In this document: positions 25,948 through 36,295 of the stretch, piece by piece | Layout of the letters: each line of letters begins with the position of its first letter | How positions within the stretch are numbered: position 1 is the stretch's first letter | Made by a program: the position numbers and the translations under genes | Source: Thermodesulfovibrio sp. N1 | Lineage (GTDB): Bacteria > Nitrospirota > Thermodesulfovibrionia > Thermodesulfovibrionales > Thermodesulfovibrionaceae | Direction: 5' to 3' | NCBI RefSeq assembly: GCF_001707915.1 | Contig: NZ_MAVV01000005.1 | Span: 1 to 62,310 of the forward strand | Length of the DNA: 62,310 nucleotides | Notes under the pieces: generated by a model | What the model saw: the letters and a program-made list of their open reading frames with translations, nothing else | What the model was told of the DNA's origin: nothing | The model's database searches: none

Positions 25948-28158
25948 ATGAAAATTAAAATTATAGTGATTACGGTTATAGTGCTTATTGCATTTCTTGG
26001 TGGTGCTGGATTTGCTTTACTGAGAGACATCCCTTCAATAAAAGATTTTGAAAAAGTAAAACCCATCCAGGGCACAAAAGTTTATGCAGAAGATGGAACT
26101 CTAATTGGTGAATTTAAAATTCAAAAGGGTATATATATCCCTTTTAAACAAATACCTAAACATCTTATAGATGCTGTAGTTGCCACAGAAGATTCTCGTT
26201 TCTGGAAACATAAAGGAATTGATTATATTGGAATAGGAAGAGCTATCATTACAGATATTTTACATATGAGTCTTAAAGAAGGAGGAAGTACCATTACACA
26301 ACAGCTTGCCAAAATAATGTTTCTTACACCAGAAAAGACGCTTTCAAGAAAAATTAAAGAAGCCTATCTTGCAATAAAAATTGAAAAAGAGCTCAGTAAA
26401 GAAAAAATACTTGAACTATATCTAAACAACGTTTATTTTGGACATGGAGCCTATGGTGTTGAAATGGCATCAAGAATATATTTTGGTAAATCGGTACATG
26501 AAATTACGCTACCCGAAGCAGCTTTACTTGCAGGATTAATAAAAGCACCTAATACCTATTCACCATACAATGACCTTGTCAGAGCAAAACAGCGTCAGGA
26601 AACAGTACTAGAAAGAATGGAAAAGGAAGAGTTGATTTCTCCTCAAGAAAGAAAAAGAGCCTCTCAGCAGGCAATTCATTTAAGTTCATTGAGAATTTCA
26701 ACAGAAAACTATAATTATTTTCTTGAGTATGTAAGAAAACAACTTGAAGAAAACTTTGACATTGAAAAAATTTATAAGGGAAATTTAAAGGTTTATACAA
26801 CCTTAGACATTCGTGCTCAAATATCTGCTCAAAAGGCTTTACAAGAAGGACTCAGAGATGTAGATAAAAGAATTGGATGGCGAGGACCATTTGGAAAAGT
26901 TTCTATAAAAAATAATGAAGAAAAAGAAGAAAAGGTTGCTTTTACTCCAGCAGTTGGAGATATTGCAAGAGGCATTGTAATCTCAGTAACACCAAATCAA
27001 GCAATAATTAAAGCAAGAGGAATTAAGGGAAAACTAAATTTGTCTGATGCTCAATGGGCAAGCAAAGTAATTGATTCTTCAGGAAAAGTTAAAATTTTGA
27101 GAAATTTTCGCCTAACTGACATTCTCCATCCGGGTGATGTTATAATGGTAAAATTTAAATCCATTGGTAAAGAAATCCTCTTCTCTCTTGAACAAGAACC
27201 AGAAATAGAAGGAGCTCTTGTTGCAGTTGACCCACAGACAGGATTTATAAAGGCGATGGTTGGTGGATATAGTTTCCAAAGAGGTGAATTCAACAGAGCT
27301 GTTTATGCAAAAAGACAGCCTGGTAGTAGTTTTAAACCCTTTGTGTATGCTGCTGCTATAGAAAAGGGTTTTACGCCAGAGAATACTATGCTTGACGAAC
27401 CGATTAGTTACAAAACAGGACTCAAAGAGTGGTCACCTTCTAATTATGATGGAGAATTCTGGGGAGAAATCACATTAAGAAGAGCTTTAGCTTTTTCAAG
27501 AAATGTTCCTACAGTTAGATTAGCAGAAATGCTTGGAGTTGATTCAATAATAAATCTTGCTAAAAGGGCTGGTATCACATCAGAAATGCCAGCAGATTTA
27601 ACTATTGCATTAGGCAGTTTAAGCGTTTCTCCATTGGAACTAACTTCAGCATTTGCTGTTTTTGCAAATGGAGGAAAAAAAATAAAACCGATTGCAATAA
27701 AATATGTAACTGATGCATCTGGCAAAATTTTACTTCAAAACGAACCCGAACTTCAGGATGCGATTTCTCCTGAAGTTTCTTATACAATTACATCCATGCT
27801 CAGGGATGTTGTCACTTATGGAACAGGAACAAGGGCAAACATCGGAAGACCTTTGGCAGGTAAAACAGGAACAAGTAATGATTTTAAAGATGCATGGTTT
27901 ATCGGATATACACCTCAGCTTGTTGCAGGTGTGTGGGTTGGATATGATGATATGAGAAAAAGCCTTGGTCAAGGTGAGGCTGGTGGAAGGGTATCTGCAC
28001 CAATTTGGGCTCAATTTATGAAAGAAGCATTAGCTAATAAAGAATCATTAGATTTCATCTTACCAATAAATACCCAAGAAATTAAAGATAATTCAAAAAA
28101 TTCTGAATCTACAAAAAATTCTACAAATCAGAAAATCAACCCTATTATGCCAAGATAA
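25948..28158 (+). CDS. mrcA: Bifunctional penicillin-binding protein 1A
   Basis: 736 residues. An N-terminal anchor helix (about 5-24), then the GT51 glycosyltransferase with catalytic Glu81 in TEDSRFWKH and the EGGSTITQQLAK motif. An intervening OB-like insert spans about 320-420. The transpeptidase has Ser460-x2-Lys463 in QPGSSFKP, SRN and KTGTS motifs. Polymerises and crosslinks peptidoglycan on the outer face of the inner membrane. The tail (about 700-736) is Asn/Ser/Lys-rich and disordered. Followed 12 bases later by panE. Confidence 0.95.
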   Translation: MKIKIIVITVIVLIAFLGGAGFALLRDIPSIKDFEKVKPIQGTKVYAEDGTLIGEFKIQKGIYIPFKQIPKHLIDAVVATEDSRFWKHKGIDYIGIGRAIITDILHMSLKEGGSTITQQLAKIMFLTPEKTLSRKIKEAYLAIKIEKELSKEKILELYLNNVYFGHGAYGVEMASRIYFGKSVHEITLPEAALLAGLIKAPNTYSPYNDLVRAKQRQETVLERMEKEELISPQERKRASQQAIHLSSLRISTENYNYFLEYVRKQLEENFDIEKIYKGNLKVYTTLDIRAQISAQKALQEGLRDVDKRIGWRGPFGKVSIKNNEEKEEKVAFTPAVGDIARGIVISVTPNQAIIKARGIKGKLNLSDAQWASKVIDSSGKVKILRNFRLTDILHPGDVIMVKFKSIGKEILFSLEQEPEIEGALVAVDPQTGFIKAMVGGYSFQRGEFNRAVYAKRQPGSSFKPFVYAAAIEKGFTPENTMLDEPISYKTGLKEWSPSNYDGEFWGEITLRRALAFSRNVPTVRLAEMLGVDSIINLAKRAGITSEMPADLTIALGSLSVSPLELTSAFAVFANGGKKIKPIAIKYVTDASGKILLQNEPELQDAISPEVSYTITSMLRDVVTYGTGTRANIGRPLAGKTGTSNDFKDAWFIGYTPQLVAGVWVGYDDMRKSLGQGEAGGRVSAPIWAQFMKEALANKESLDFILPINTQEIKDNSKNSESTKNSTNQKINPIMPR

Positions 28159-28170
28159 AAGGAGATTACC

Positions 28171-29130
28171 ATGAAAATATTAGTTTTCGGACTTGGTGCA
28201 TTAGGAACAGTATTTGCTACTTGTCTAAAATCACAGGGACATAATGTTTTTGGATTTACAAAAGAAAAGTACATTAATCAACTCAAAGACAAAAAATTAA
28301 AAATAACAGGACTTTTTGGAGAAAAAGAAGCCAAGTTGGATGATATTTTTACAAACACTGAACAAATTAAAAATAAAGATATTGACCTTATAATTGTTTC
28401 AGTAAAGGCATATGATACACAGACAGCTATCAATCAAATCAAGCCAATAATAGGAGAAAATACTCTAATTTTACTTGCTCAGAATGGCTATGGAAACTAT
28501 GAAATTGCAACCTCCATATTAGGTAAAGAAAAGGTAATGCTTTCAAGAGTAATTTTCGGTGCAAAAATTACTGAAATTGGGACTGCTGAAGTAACTGTTT
28601 TCGCAGATGATATAGTTATTGGTCAACCTGATATGGCAATCCCCGAAGAAAGATTAAATGAAATTGCAAAAATTTTTAATGAATCAGGACTTCCAACAAG
28701 GGTATCCCAGAATGTATATGCAATCCTTTGGGATAAAATTCTTTATAACTCTGCTTTAAATCCTCTTGGAGCAATTCTTGAATGCAGTTACGGAACTTTG
28801 GCAGAACACCAAGAAACAAGAAATATAATGAATAAAATAATTGAAGAAATTTTTCAAGTAGCAAAATTAAGAGGAATAAAACTTAACTGGAAAGATTACA
28901 AAGAATATCTCGAATATTTTTATGAGAAACTTGTCCCTCCAACTGCCAAACATTTTCCATCAATGTATTATGATATAAAACAGGGTAAAAAAACAGAAAT
29001 AGATGCTCTAAATGGTGCTATAGTTAAAATTGCTAAAGAAATTAATCTTCAAACTCAGGTAAATGAAACTATAACAAATTTAATAAAAATAAAAGAAAAA
29101 TTATCCTTAACGCAAAAATTTAATAAATAA
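28171..29130 (+). CDS. panE: 2-dehydropantoate 2-reductase
   Basis: 319 residues. N-terminal NADPH-binding GLGALGTV (7-14); catalytic Lys region LWDKILYNSALNPLGAI; C-terminal substrate domain with SMYYDIKQGKKTEIDALNG. Reduces ketopantoate to pantoate in pantothenate/CoA synthesis. Preceded by AAGGAG. Some family members act on other 2-keto acids, so the substrate is predicted, not certain. Its end overlaps the convergent hydrogenase protease gene by 24 bases. Confidence 0.88.
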   Translation: MKILVFGLGALGTVFATCLKSQGHNVFGFTKEKYINQLKDKKLKITGLFGEKEAKLDDIFTNTEQIKNKDIDLIIVSVKAYDTQTAINQIKPIIGENTLILLAQNGYGNYEIATSILGKEKVMLSRVIFGAKITEIGTAEVTVFADDIVIGQPDMAIPEERLNEIAKIFNESGLPTRVSQNVYAILWDKILYNSALNPLGAILECSYGTLAEHQETRNIMNKIIEEIFQVAKLRGIKLNWKDYKEYLEYFYEKLVPPTAKHFPSMYYDIKQGKKTEIDALNGAIVKIAKEINLQTQVNETITNLIKIKEKLSLTQKFNK

Positions 29131-29580
29131 TTCCTGAATTATTTGGACAGTTTTAGCAACTTCTTCACTCATTGGATCTCCAAACCCGGTAGTTTTCGGT
29201 TGTATACCTATAATCATTATTCTTGAATTAATTCTTGCTTTAATATAGCTAATAGAAATTTTTAAAGATAGCCTATGAGTTGATAATCCTTTATTTGATA
29301 GTTCCTTATCAGTTATGAAACATACACTGCCAGGTAATTTGTTCATCTGTAATGCATCAATGAATATTATAGTGTCTGGTCTTTCATGGATTATTTTTTC
29401 TATGAAATTTTCTGGTTTATCTTCACAATCAATCAAAATGGCATTTATTTTGTTTTTAAGATTTTTTATAATGTACGAACCAACGTAATCATCACCTCTT
29501 AAAGGATTCCCAATTCCTGCGATTAAGACTTTTCCATTGATATTACTTAAAAATTCACTTAATTCCAACTTGTTCTGCAA
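29107..29580 (-). CDS. Hydrogenase maturation endopeptidase (HycI/HyaD family)
   Basis: 157 residues. Starts with the family fold GIGNPLRGDDYVG, whose Asp binds nickel; further metal-binding acid and His lie in IFIDALQM and LSTHRLSL. It removes the C-terminal tail of the hydrogenase large subunit once nickel is in place. Last gene of the hydrogenase operon, overlapping the small-subunit gene by 26 bases; the large subunit here does carry a removable tail. Confidence 0.9.
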   Translation of the reverse strand: MQNKLELSEFLSNINGKVLIAGIGNPLRGDDYVGSYIIKNLKNKINAILIDCEDKPENFIEKIIHERPDTIIFIDALQMNKLPGSVCFITDKELSNKGLSTHRLSLKISISYIKARINSRIMIIGIQPKTTGFGDPMSEEVAKTVQIIQELFIKFLR

Positions 29581-30025
29581 TCAAGGGCTTTATTTTCTTT
29601 TTTGAAATTCCCAATGCTTGAGCAATTCCAAAAAGAATAGCCTCTGGACGGGGTGGGCATCCTGGAATATATAAATTTACAGGTATTATCTTGTCAACTC
29701 CTCCTACAACATTATAGCTGTCAAACCATATTCCACCTGCAGTTGCGCAGGAGCCAAGGGCTATAATAATTTTTGGTTCTGGAGTTGCTTCATAGACTTT
29801 TATAACAAATTCAATGGTTGGACGTGTTACAGGTCCTGATATAACCAAAGCATCTGCATGTCTTGGAGAACTAACTGCCTTCATGCCAAATCGCTCTATA
29901 TCATAATAGGGAGTTAAAATATCGAGTAATTCTATATCACAACCATTACATGCTCCTGTGTTTACATGATAAATCCATATAGATTTTTTTAAAGCCCATT
30001 GAGCAAGCTTTTTTAACAATGACAT
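29555..30025 (-). CDS. Group 4 [NiFe] hydrogenase small subunit (HyfI/HycG/NuoB-like)
   Basis: 156 residues. One proximal [4Fe-4S] cluster with Cys26, Cys29, Cys93 and Cys123 (TGACNGCDIEL, LGSCATAGG, PGCPPRPE), as in group 4 hydrogenases and complex I NuoB; no further clusters. It relays electrons between the ferredoxin-like subunit and the NiFe site. The adjacent protease and the NiFe-type large subunit indicate hydrogenase rather than complex I. Confidence 0.93.
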   Translation of the reverse strand: MSLLKKLAQWALKKSIWIYHVNTGACNGCDIELLDILTPYYDIERFGMKAVSSPRHADALVISGPVTRPTIEFVIKVYEATPEPKIIIALGSCATAGGIWFDSYNVVGGVDKIIPVNLYIPGCPPRPEAILFGIAQALGISKKKIKPLIAEQVGIK

Positions 30026-30037
30026 ATTTTTTCCTCC

Positions 30038-31501
30038 TTAATGTGACATTTTAATAATACCATTTGTAGCAATTTCAAGTAATGGATAAATAATTTCGGG
30101 GAAAACACCAAAAATGATTAATAAAAAAGTAAGTACAAAAGTGGATAAAACCATAGAAGCTGGCAATTGAATCTTATTTAATATCTGATTTTGTTCTTTC
30201 TTTGACCAGAATAAAAATATTGCCGTTCTAAGAAGAGCAAGTCCGCTAATAAATCCCGATAAAATTAAAATAATAGAAGTCCAAAGAAATCCTGATTCAG
30301 TAAGTGCAAAAAATATTGTGATAGAACTCAAAAAACTTCCAAACATAGGCATTCCTGCAACTGCTAAAGCTCCAATAAAGAACATTGGAGAAACCCACGA
30401 TATATTTCCAAATGATTTCTTTATTTCATCTATTTTGCTACTACCATAGGCAAAAATCAAAATACCCGTTGAAAAAAATAAAATTCCCTTCATTAAAGTA
30501 TGATTAATAATATGAAAAACTCCACCTAAAATACCTATATAACTATTTAGAACCAATGCTGATGCTATGAATCCCATTTCACTTATACTGCAATAGGCAA
30601 TCATCTTTTTTAAATCCCTTTGATTAAAAGCTAATACTGCACCAAAAAACATACTTAATGATGAAAGTATAATTACTAATGTTTGTATTTCCTGAAAATG
30701 AAAGGAAAAAACAGTAACAGTCCTTACTATACCGTAAAAACCTATTTTTGTAACAGCACCAGCTAAAAATACTGTAATTGGCGAAGGAGATTCAGAATAA
30801 GAATCAGGAAGCCATACATGAAAGGGTATTAATCCAGATTTTGTAAAAAAACCTATTATAAAAAGCACTGCACAAATTAATGCTATATGCTTTGGCAATG
30901 ACGCAACATAAAAAGAAATATTACTTAAAAATATCAAAGTACCTGTAAAATAACTAAGTAAAATAATTCCCAACAAACTAAATAAAATTCCTACATTGAT
31001 GAATAATAAATATTTAAAACTTGCTTTAAGGTCTTCCTTTTGAAGGTTAAATGCTATCAGATAGATGACTAATATAGTACTTAGTTCCAAAAAAATATAA
31101 ATTAAAAACAGATTATTGAGAACAAATGCAAGATTCATAAATGCGGTTGAATAAAGTATTGTAGAATAGTAAAGATGAAATTTATTTTGCCTATGACTGT
31201 AAAGTTTTGCCAAATATTGAGGTGAATATAAAATTGTAATCAAAGCAACTATTTCAATCATTAATTGCATTAGAATACTAAATCCATCAATATAAAAAAT
31301 TTGATTTACTTCTATAACTTTACTTTCAGATAAATTAAGCTTTTCCCAGACAAGGATTGTGCAAAAAATGGATATAAGAATAGAGATAACAGGAAAAATT
31401 TTATTTATGGTAAATTTATTGCCAGCAAGAAGCACAAAAGAGGCAAATAAAATAGGAGATATAAAAACCATTGATACTATAAATACATCAATATCTATCA
31501 T
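30038..31501 (-). CDS. Antiporter-like membrane subunit (HyfF/NuoN-like) of the hydrogenase
   Basis: 487 residues, about 14 membrane segments. The conserved proton-channel core is visible (KSGLIPFHVWLPDSYSESPS, the lysine of AGAVTKIGFYG, and HIINHTLMKGILFF). Such subunits pump H+ or Na+ in complex I, Mrp and Hyf-type hydrogenases. It is one of three antiporter-like proteins in this operon, each with the same LPD/LPN core. Confidence 0.9.
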   Translation of the reverse strand: MIDIDVFIVSMVFISPILFASFVLLAGNKFTINKIFPVISILISIFCTILVWEKLNLSESKVIEVNQIFYIDGFSILMQLMIEIVALITILYSPQYLAKLYSHRQNKFHLYYSTILYSTAFMNLAFVLNNLFLIYIFLELSTILVIYLIAFNLQKEDLKASFKYLLFINVGILFSLLGIILLSYFTGTLIFLSNISFYVASLPKHIALICAVLFIIGFFTKSGLIPFHVWLPDSYSESPSPITVFLAGAVTKIGFYGIVRTVTVFSFHFQEIQTLVIILSSLSMFFGAVLAFNQRDLKKMIAYCSISEMGFIASALVLNSYIGILGGVFHIINHTLMKGILFFSTGILIFAYGSSKIDEIKKSFGNISWVSPMFFIGALAVAGMPMFGSFLSSITIFFALTESGFLWTSIILILSGFISGLALLRTAIFLFWSKKEQNQILNKIQLPASMVLSTFVLTFLLIIFGVFPEIIYPLLEIATNGIIKMSH

Positions 31502-31503
31502 TT

Positions 31504-32151
31504 CTACTCCTCTAATCTATGAATTGCTTTTGTTTGTCTAAGTTTTTCAATTTCCTCTTTTACTAAAATTTCATTTAATCTAAGAATTATATAAAGGAAA
31601 AAGGATATGGCAACTATAAAATTGAAAGTTAATGTAAATTCAATGAATTTAGGCAAATGGGGAATTAAACTTATTATCAATAAATGAATTCCATTTTCAA
31701 CTATAAAGAAACAAATAACCATTTTCACGGTGTCATTTTTTGAAATAAGAAGATATAATCCGTAGATAAAAAGAGTTATTCCACATGCAAAAGATGGAAG
31801 AACTTGAGGAAGATTCATTGTTTTAAAAATTCCCATAAAGTGATAAACTAAAGAAAGAACAACAATTGATAATGCTATAGAAAGTGGATGACTTATAGTT
31901 GGTTTTATCTCGCTGTGTATTCGATTTTTAATAGATTTAAGAATAAATAATGGAACTATAAAAACCCTAACTAATAAATCTAAAAAAGCTATCCAATAAA
32001 GAGATGTTATATTATAAGTAAAGCCCATTGTAAAAACAGAAGTAACAATAAATAAAGAATTAGCAATAAGACAGTATACTGAAAATCTTAAATTTTTTGA
32101 TTCTCCTGCAAAAAACGTTAAAATTAGAATTGATATAAAAATTAATTCCAT
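31504..32151 (-). CDS. HyfE-like hydrogenase membrane subunit
   Basis: 215 residues with about seven membrane segments and a charged C-terminal tail (ILVKEEIEKLRQTKAIHRLEE). The size, helix layout and position between the NuoH-like and NuoN-like genes match HyfE, a partly NuoK-like subunit of Hyf hydrogenase. Motifs are few, so the call rests largely on context. Confidence 0.75.
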   Translation of the reverse strand: MELIFISILILTFFAGESKNLRFSVYCLIANSLFIVTSVFTMGFTYNITSLYWIAFLDLLVRVFIVPLFILKSIKNRIHSEIKPTISHPLSIALSIVVLSLVYHFMGIFKTMNLPQVLPSFACGITLFIYGLYLLISKNDTVKMVICFFIVENGIHLLIISLIPHLPKFIEFTLTFNFIVAISFFLYIILRLNEILVKEEIEKLRQTKAIHRLEE

Positions 32152-32152
32152 A

Positions 32153-33064
32153 TCAAACTCCTATTAAAGCTAAAAAAATTGAAGTTATTGAAAAAACAGC
32201 AAGCGTTAAATTATATTTTAATGCCTGATCAATCCTTAATCGAGGATTTAAAGCCTCAATTAGTGTACTTATAAATATAATTATTGTAACTTTTATAATC
32301 GCAATTAGAGTATTTAATATCAAACTTTCAGTCATGGGCCAGGGAACAAAAATCTGTGAAAATACTAAACAAAACAAAACCTGCCTTGACATATTTGCCC
32401 ATTTAACACAAGCATACTTTGGACCGCTTAATTCAATAAGAACTCCTTCTGCAATCTCCTGTTCTGCTTCTGAAATGTCAAAGGGAATTTTCCCAATCAA
32501 TGCTTGTAGAGATAAGAAAACGCATACAGTTGCTAAAAGCATAGAAACATTTGGTCCATTTAAAGTATACCATGAAACAATATCTCCAATTTTAAAAGAT
32601 TGGGCATTTATTGCTCCTGTTATCAATGCAATGGCTAAAATTGGTTCAACGGAAAGATGAAGCATCATTTTACGAGAAGCACCTACATAAGCAAAGGGAT
32701 TTTCTGAGGCTGAGGCAGTGATTATTATTGCAATTCCTACTACTGTTATTATATAGATAAAAAGAAATATATCCCCCCAAAAATTGAGTGGTGGAGTTTT
32801 ACCTGTTATAGGTATCAAAAGAGAAGCCATGCCAACACTTACTACAGAAAGATATGGAGACAATCTAAAAAGGGGATTTATAGTAGATTTTAAATCTTCT
32901 TTTCCCATAAGTTTAATAATATCGAAATAGGACTGCAAAGGTGATGGTCCTACCCTACTCTGAATTAAAGCTCGTATTTTTCTTGTAAATCCATCAAAAA
33001 AAGGAGACAGTATCAATACTACAAAAAGATTGATTATAAATGAAATAATAAGATAATCAATCAT
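32153..33064 (-). CDS. HyfC/HycD/NuoH-like hydrogenase membrane subunit
   Basis: 303 residues with about eight membrane segments. The family core includes RKIRALIQSRVGPSPLQSYFD near the N-terminus and FDISEAEQEIAEGVLIELSG mid-protein, the acidic loop that links the peripheral arm to the membrane arm. Overlaps the upstream NuoL-like gene by four bases. It anchors the hydrogenase module to the ion-pumping subunits. Confidence 0.92.
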   Translation of the reverse strand: MIDYLIISFIINLFVVLILSPFFDGFTRKIRALIQSRVGPSPLQSYFDIIKLMGKEDLKSTINPLFRLSPYLSVVSVGMASLLIPITGKTPPLNFWGDIFLFIYIITVVGIAIIITASASENPFAYVGASRKMMLHLSVEPILAIALITGAINAQSFKIGDIVSWYTLNGPNVSMLLATVCVFLSLQALIGKIPFDISEAEQEIAEGVLIELSGPKYACVKWANMSRQVLFCLVFSQIFVPWPMTESLILNTLIAIIKVTIIIFISTLIEALNPRLRIDQALKYNLTLAVFSITSIFLALIGV

Positions 33065-35148
33065 GGTTTCCCCTCATATAAATACATAACAAATATAAAA
33101 ATTAATAAGCTACCAAATATAAGCCATAGAATATACTTTTTAATCATCCTTTGATAAACTTGCTGGCTATGTTCAAATAAATTAAAAATTTTATGTGCAA
33201 AAGGATAATAAAACCAGCTATCAGGTTGAAGTATTTTTATAAACCATTTAGGCAATGAAAATTTTAAAGAAGGAAGATTTACCGGATAAAATCCCTTAAA
33301 CTGAATATTTCCAATTTTAAAACTGACAAGTTTTTTAAAGGGCTGATAAAAACTATGTCCTGTATAAGTAACTTCTTCTGGGGTATGTTCCTTCCCACCA
33401 TACCATGTTTCTACTATCCTTTTTTTAACATCCGCATATCTTTCAAAACCAAAAATAAGAAGACATAGTAAAATTAGAGGAATCAAAATCATAATCGGAA
33501 ACCAAGTGCCTGCAAAGCATTCTTCACAAAAGTTAATGCCAAAACCTAAGTAACTTGTCATAAAAACTTGAGAAAACTCAGGTAATTTAATATTTAAAGA
33601 ATCAGAGACTGAAATATAAATTAATTTAAGTGGTATTATAGGAAAAAGTCCTAAAAAAATACAGATTAAAGAAAGAAATATCTGGGGAAATGTCATACTA
33701 AAAGGCAATTTGACTGTGTTGTTTCTCACTCCTTGAAGTTTTCCCATAAAAGCTGAATTGACAAATTTAAGAAAAGAGGCTAAAGTAACTGCCGATATAA
33801 AAATTGAAATTATTCCAAAATTAATAAAGATAAATTTTATTAAAAATGAAACTCCCGATTCATTTGCAGACCAAATGGAAGATTCAAAAATCAAAAGCTT
33901 TGATACAAAACCATTAAAGGGTGGTACTCCAGCAATAGACAAAGAGCCTATCAAAGCTGCAATAGCTGTCAAGGGCATAATTTTCATTAATCCTGAAACT
34001 TTATTAAGATCAGTTGTACCTGTTTGATAATAAATTGAACCAGCATTTAAAAATAGTAAACTTTTATATATGGAATTATTAAAAATATGAAAAATTCCTC
34101 CTACCAAACTAATAGCACCCAAGAAGGGATGAGTATTTATAAAGTATAATCCGATACCTATTCCCAGTAGCATATATCCTACTTGTCCAATTGCATGAAA
34201 GGACATTAATCTTTTAGCTTCATCCTGAGTAAGTGCTGCTACAGTTCCGATAAATATTGAGAACACTCCTGTTAGGGCTAATATAAATCCCCAAATTTCT
34301 GTATAAGATGACAGAGGTAAAACAGAAAAGAAAAATCTTAAAATAGCATAAACTCCCAATTTTGACATAATACCACCAAAAAATGATGAAGCTGATGAAG
34401 GAGGTTCGGGATAAGTATTTGGTAACCAAAAACCAAAGGGAAGTGCTCCTGCTTTTGTTATAAAAGCTAAAAAAATACAAAATATAATAAAATGAGAAAG
34501 TACAGGATTATTTATAATTAAGAGATTAAAAATATTTTTTATTTCTGTAAAGGCAAAATCATGACTTCCTGAATATAAAATTAAAGAAGCTAAAATTAAA
34601 AATCCTGTTGTAACATGAGTTGCTATGAAATACTGTAGTCCACCTTTTAGTGCTGAAGGTTTTTCCTTTTCAAAAAGTACTAAAAACCATGAACTTAAAG
34701 TCATCATTTCCCAAAAAATAATAAAAAAGAGCATATCACTGACGCATACTACACCAACACAAGCAATGAATAGCAACAATAGAAACGGATAAAATCTTAC
34801 AGAAGATTGATTGTATGCCTTAAGATATTTCCATGAAAACATGGTTACACTCATTGAGATTAAAGCAATGACAATCAAAAATAAAGCAGAAAGGGAATCT
34901 ATATTCAATTGCAGAGACGAATTTATTATTGGTTTAAGGGAAAATAATTCCTCTTTTATAACTTTATTATTTATAAAAATTTCAAAGGAAAGATAAAAAA
35001 GAGATACTGAAGAAAAAAATGTGCAAATAAAAGCAATTATACCAGCAATGGATTTATTTTTTATAAGAAAAGTTAAAATAAAACCTATAAATAAAAATAA
35101 AACTGCATGATATAAATAATTAATAATTTCCATTGTTTCACCCTCCAT
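33061..35148 (-). CDS. Antiporter-like membrane subunit (HyfB/NuoL-like) with extended C-terminus
   Basis: 695 residues, about 16 membrane segments. The conserved core is KAGALPFGFWLPNTYPEPPS with Lys in GIMSKLGVYAILRF. After the 14-helix antiporter unit the C-terminus has a loop with VETWYGGKEHTPEEVTYTGH and a final membrane helix, the HyfB/HycC-like extension. A possible start at 35148 or at an ATG five codons later. Overlaps the frameshifted antiporter gene by 11 bases. Confidence 0.9.
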   Translation of the reverse strand: MEGETMEIINYLYHAVLFLFIGFILTFLIKNKSIAGIIAFICTFFSSVSLFYLSFEIFINNKVIKEELFSLKPIINSSLQLNIDSLSALFLIVIALISMSVTMFSWKYLKAYNQSSVRFYPFLLLLFIACVGVVCVSDMLFFIIFWEMMTLSSWFLVLFEKEKPSALKGGLQYFIATHVTTGFLILASLILYSGSHDFAFTEIKNIFNLLIINNPVLSHFIIFCIFLAFITKAGALPFGFWLPNTYPEPPSSASSFFGGIMSKLGVYAILRFFFSVLPLSSYTEIWGFILALTGVFSIFIGTVAALTQDEAKRLMSFHAIGQVGYMLLGIGIGLYFINTHPFLGAISLVGGIFHIFNNSIYKSLLFLNAGSIYYQTGTTDLNKVSGLMKIMPLTAIAALIGSLSIAGVPPFNGFVSKLLIFESSIWSANESGVSFLIKFIFINFGIISIFISAVTLASFLKFVNSAFMGKLQGVRNNTVKLPFSMTFPQIFLSLICIFLGLFPIIPLKLIYISVSDSLNIKLPEFSQVFMTSYLGFGINFCEECFAGTWFPIMILIPLILLCLLIFGFERYADVKKRIVETWYGGKEHTPEEVTYTGHSFYQPFKKLVSFKIGNIQFKGFYPVNLPSLKFSLPKWFIKILQPDSWFYYPFAHKIFNLFEHSQQVYQRMIKKYILWLIFGSLLIFIFVMYLYEGKP

Positions 35149-36295
35149 ATAAAGCTTTTACAAAGGGATAACCGATCAAGGGTGAAAGAAAAGTTAAGAT
35201 TAATAAAAATACTAAACTAAATCTCATAGAAAAAGGAATTTGATTATTTGCTAAAACAACTTTGGATGAGGCTTCTCCAAAGAAAACCCTATGACCTACA
35301 AAAATATACCAGCAAAAAGACAGAATACTCTCAATTAAGGCAAGTAATCCAAATACTGTTGTATAAGTATTTTTTAATTCAAAGGCCCCAGTAAAAATCA
35401 TGAATTTACTCCAGAATCCTGAAAAAGGTGGAATCCCAACAATTGCAAACATTCCACATAAAAAACAAAGAGTAAGAAGAGGAAATTTTTTTATTAAACC
35501 TCTTAATTCGCTTATACTTTTAGTGCCAGTTGTATATGCAATAGCACCAACTGAAAGAAAGAGCAATCCCTTAGCAAATCCATGATTTATAATATGAAAA
35601 ATACCTCCCATTCCTCCTGTTTTTGATCCAAATATTCCAAGAGTAATACCAAGTAAAATATATCCAAGATGTCCTATTGTAGAGTAAGCTAATAGCTTTT
35701 TTAAATCATCCTGAAAGTAATACAAAATAACTGAAATCATCATAGTTAAAATAGCTATAGTTGACATAATAATTATGAAATTTTCAGAGAAATATGAATT
35801 AGAAAGATATATTCTTGCCATTAAGTAAACCCCTGCCTTAACCATTGCAGCAGCGTGTAGATAAGCACTTACTGGTGTTGGAGCAACCATTGCATCTGGT
35901 AACCATGTAAAAAGAGGTATCTGAGCTGATTTAGCAGAGGCAGCAAAAAATATAAGTAATAATACGATAAATTTTGATGATATCGAAAGGGAATCAATTG
36001 CCGAAAAATCAAAGGATTTAACTTCTGTATACATTAAAGCCAAGGCAACTAAAAATCCAAATCCACCAATATGGGTCATTATGAAAGCTTTTAATCCTGA
36101 AAATAAAGCTTTATCCTCCTTTGTATAGGAAATTAGTGCCCAGGAGCAAAGAGTTGTGACCTCCCAGAAAAAGAAAAGTTGTAATAAATTAGGTGAAGTA
36201 ACAATTCCAATCATTGCACCAATAAAAAGAAGCAAAAGAAAATAATAGCTTTGATATGGAGCATAAAAGGGATGATCAGCATTATATGGAGACAT
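35138..36295 (-). CDS. Third antiporter-like subunit (NuoL/MrpD-like), C-terminal part of a frameshifted gene
   Basis: 385 codons from the first in-frame ATG, but this is not a true start: it lies inside a predicted membrane region and has no ribosome site. The core is KSAQIPLFTWLPDAMVAPTP and AAAMVKAGVYLMARIYL. Its missing N-terminus is encoded just upstream in another frame (36282-36590). Deleting one A from the A8 run at 36320 gives a single protein of about 490 residues with the continuous stretch IGFFVILYSYGYMSPYNADH. Confidence 0.85.
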   Translation of the reverse strand: MSPYNADHPFYAPYQSYYFLLLLFIGAMIGIVTSPNLLQLFFFWEVTTLCSWALISYTKEDKALFSGLKAFIMTHIGGFGFLVALALMYTEVKSFDFSAIDSLSISSKFIVLLLIFFAASAKSAQIPLFTWLPDAMVAPTPVSAYLHAAAMVKAGVYLMARIYLSNSYFSENFIIIMSTIAILTMMISVILYYFQDDLKKLLAYSTIGHLGYILLGITLGIFGSKTGGMGGIFHIINHGFAKGLLFLSVGAIAYTTGTKSISELRGLIKKFPLLTLCFLCGMFAIVGIPPFSGFWSKFMIFTGAFELKNTYTTVFGLLALIESILSFCWYIFVGHRVFFGEASSKVVLANNQIPFSMRFSLVFLLILTFLSPLIGYPFVKALYGG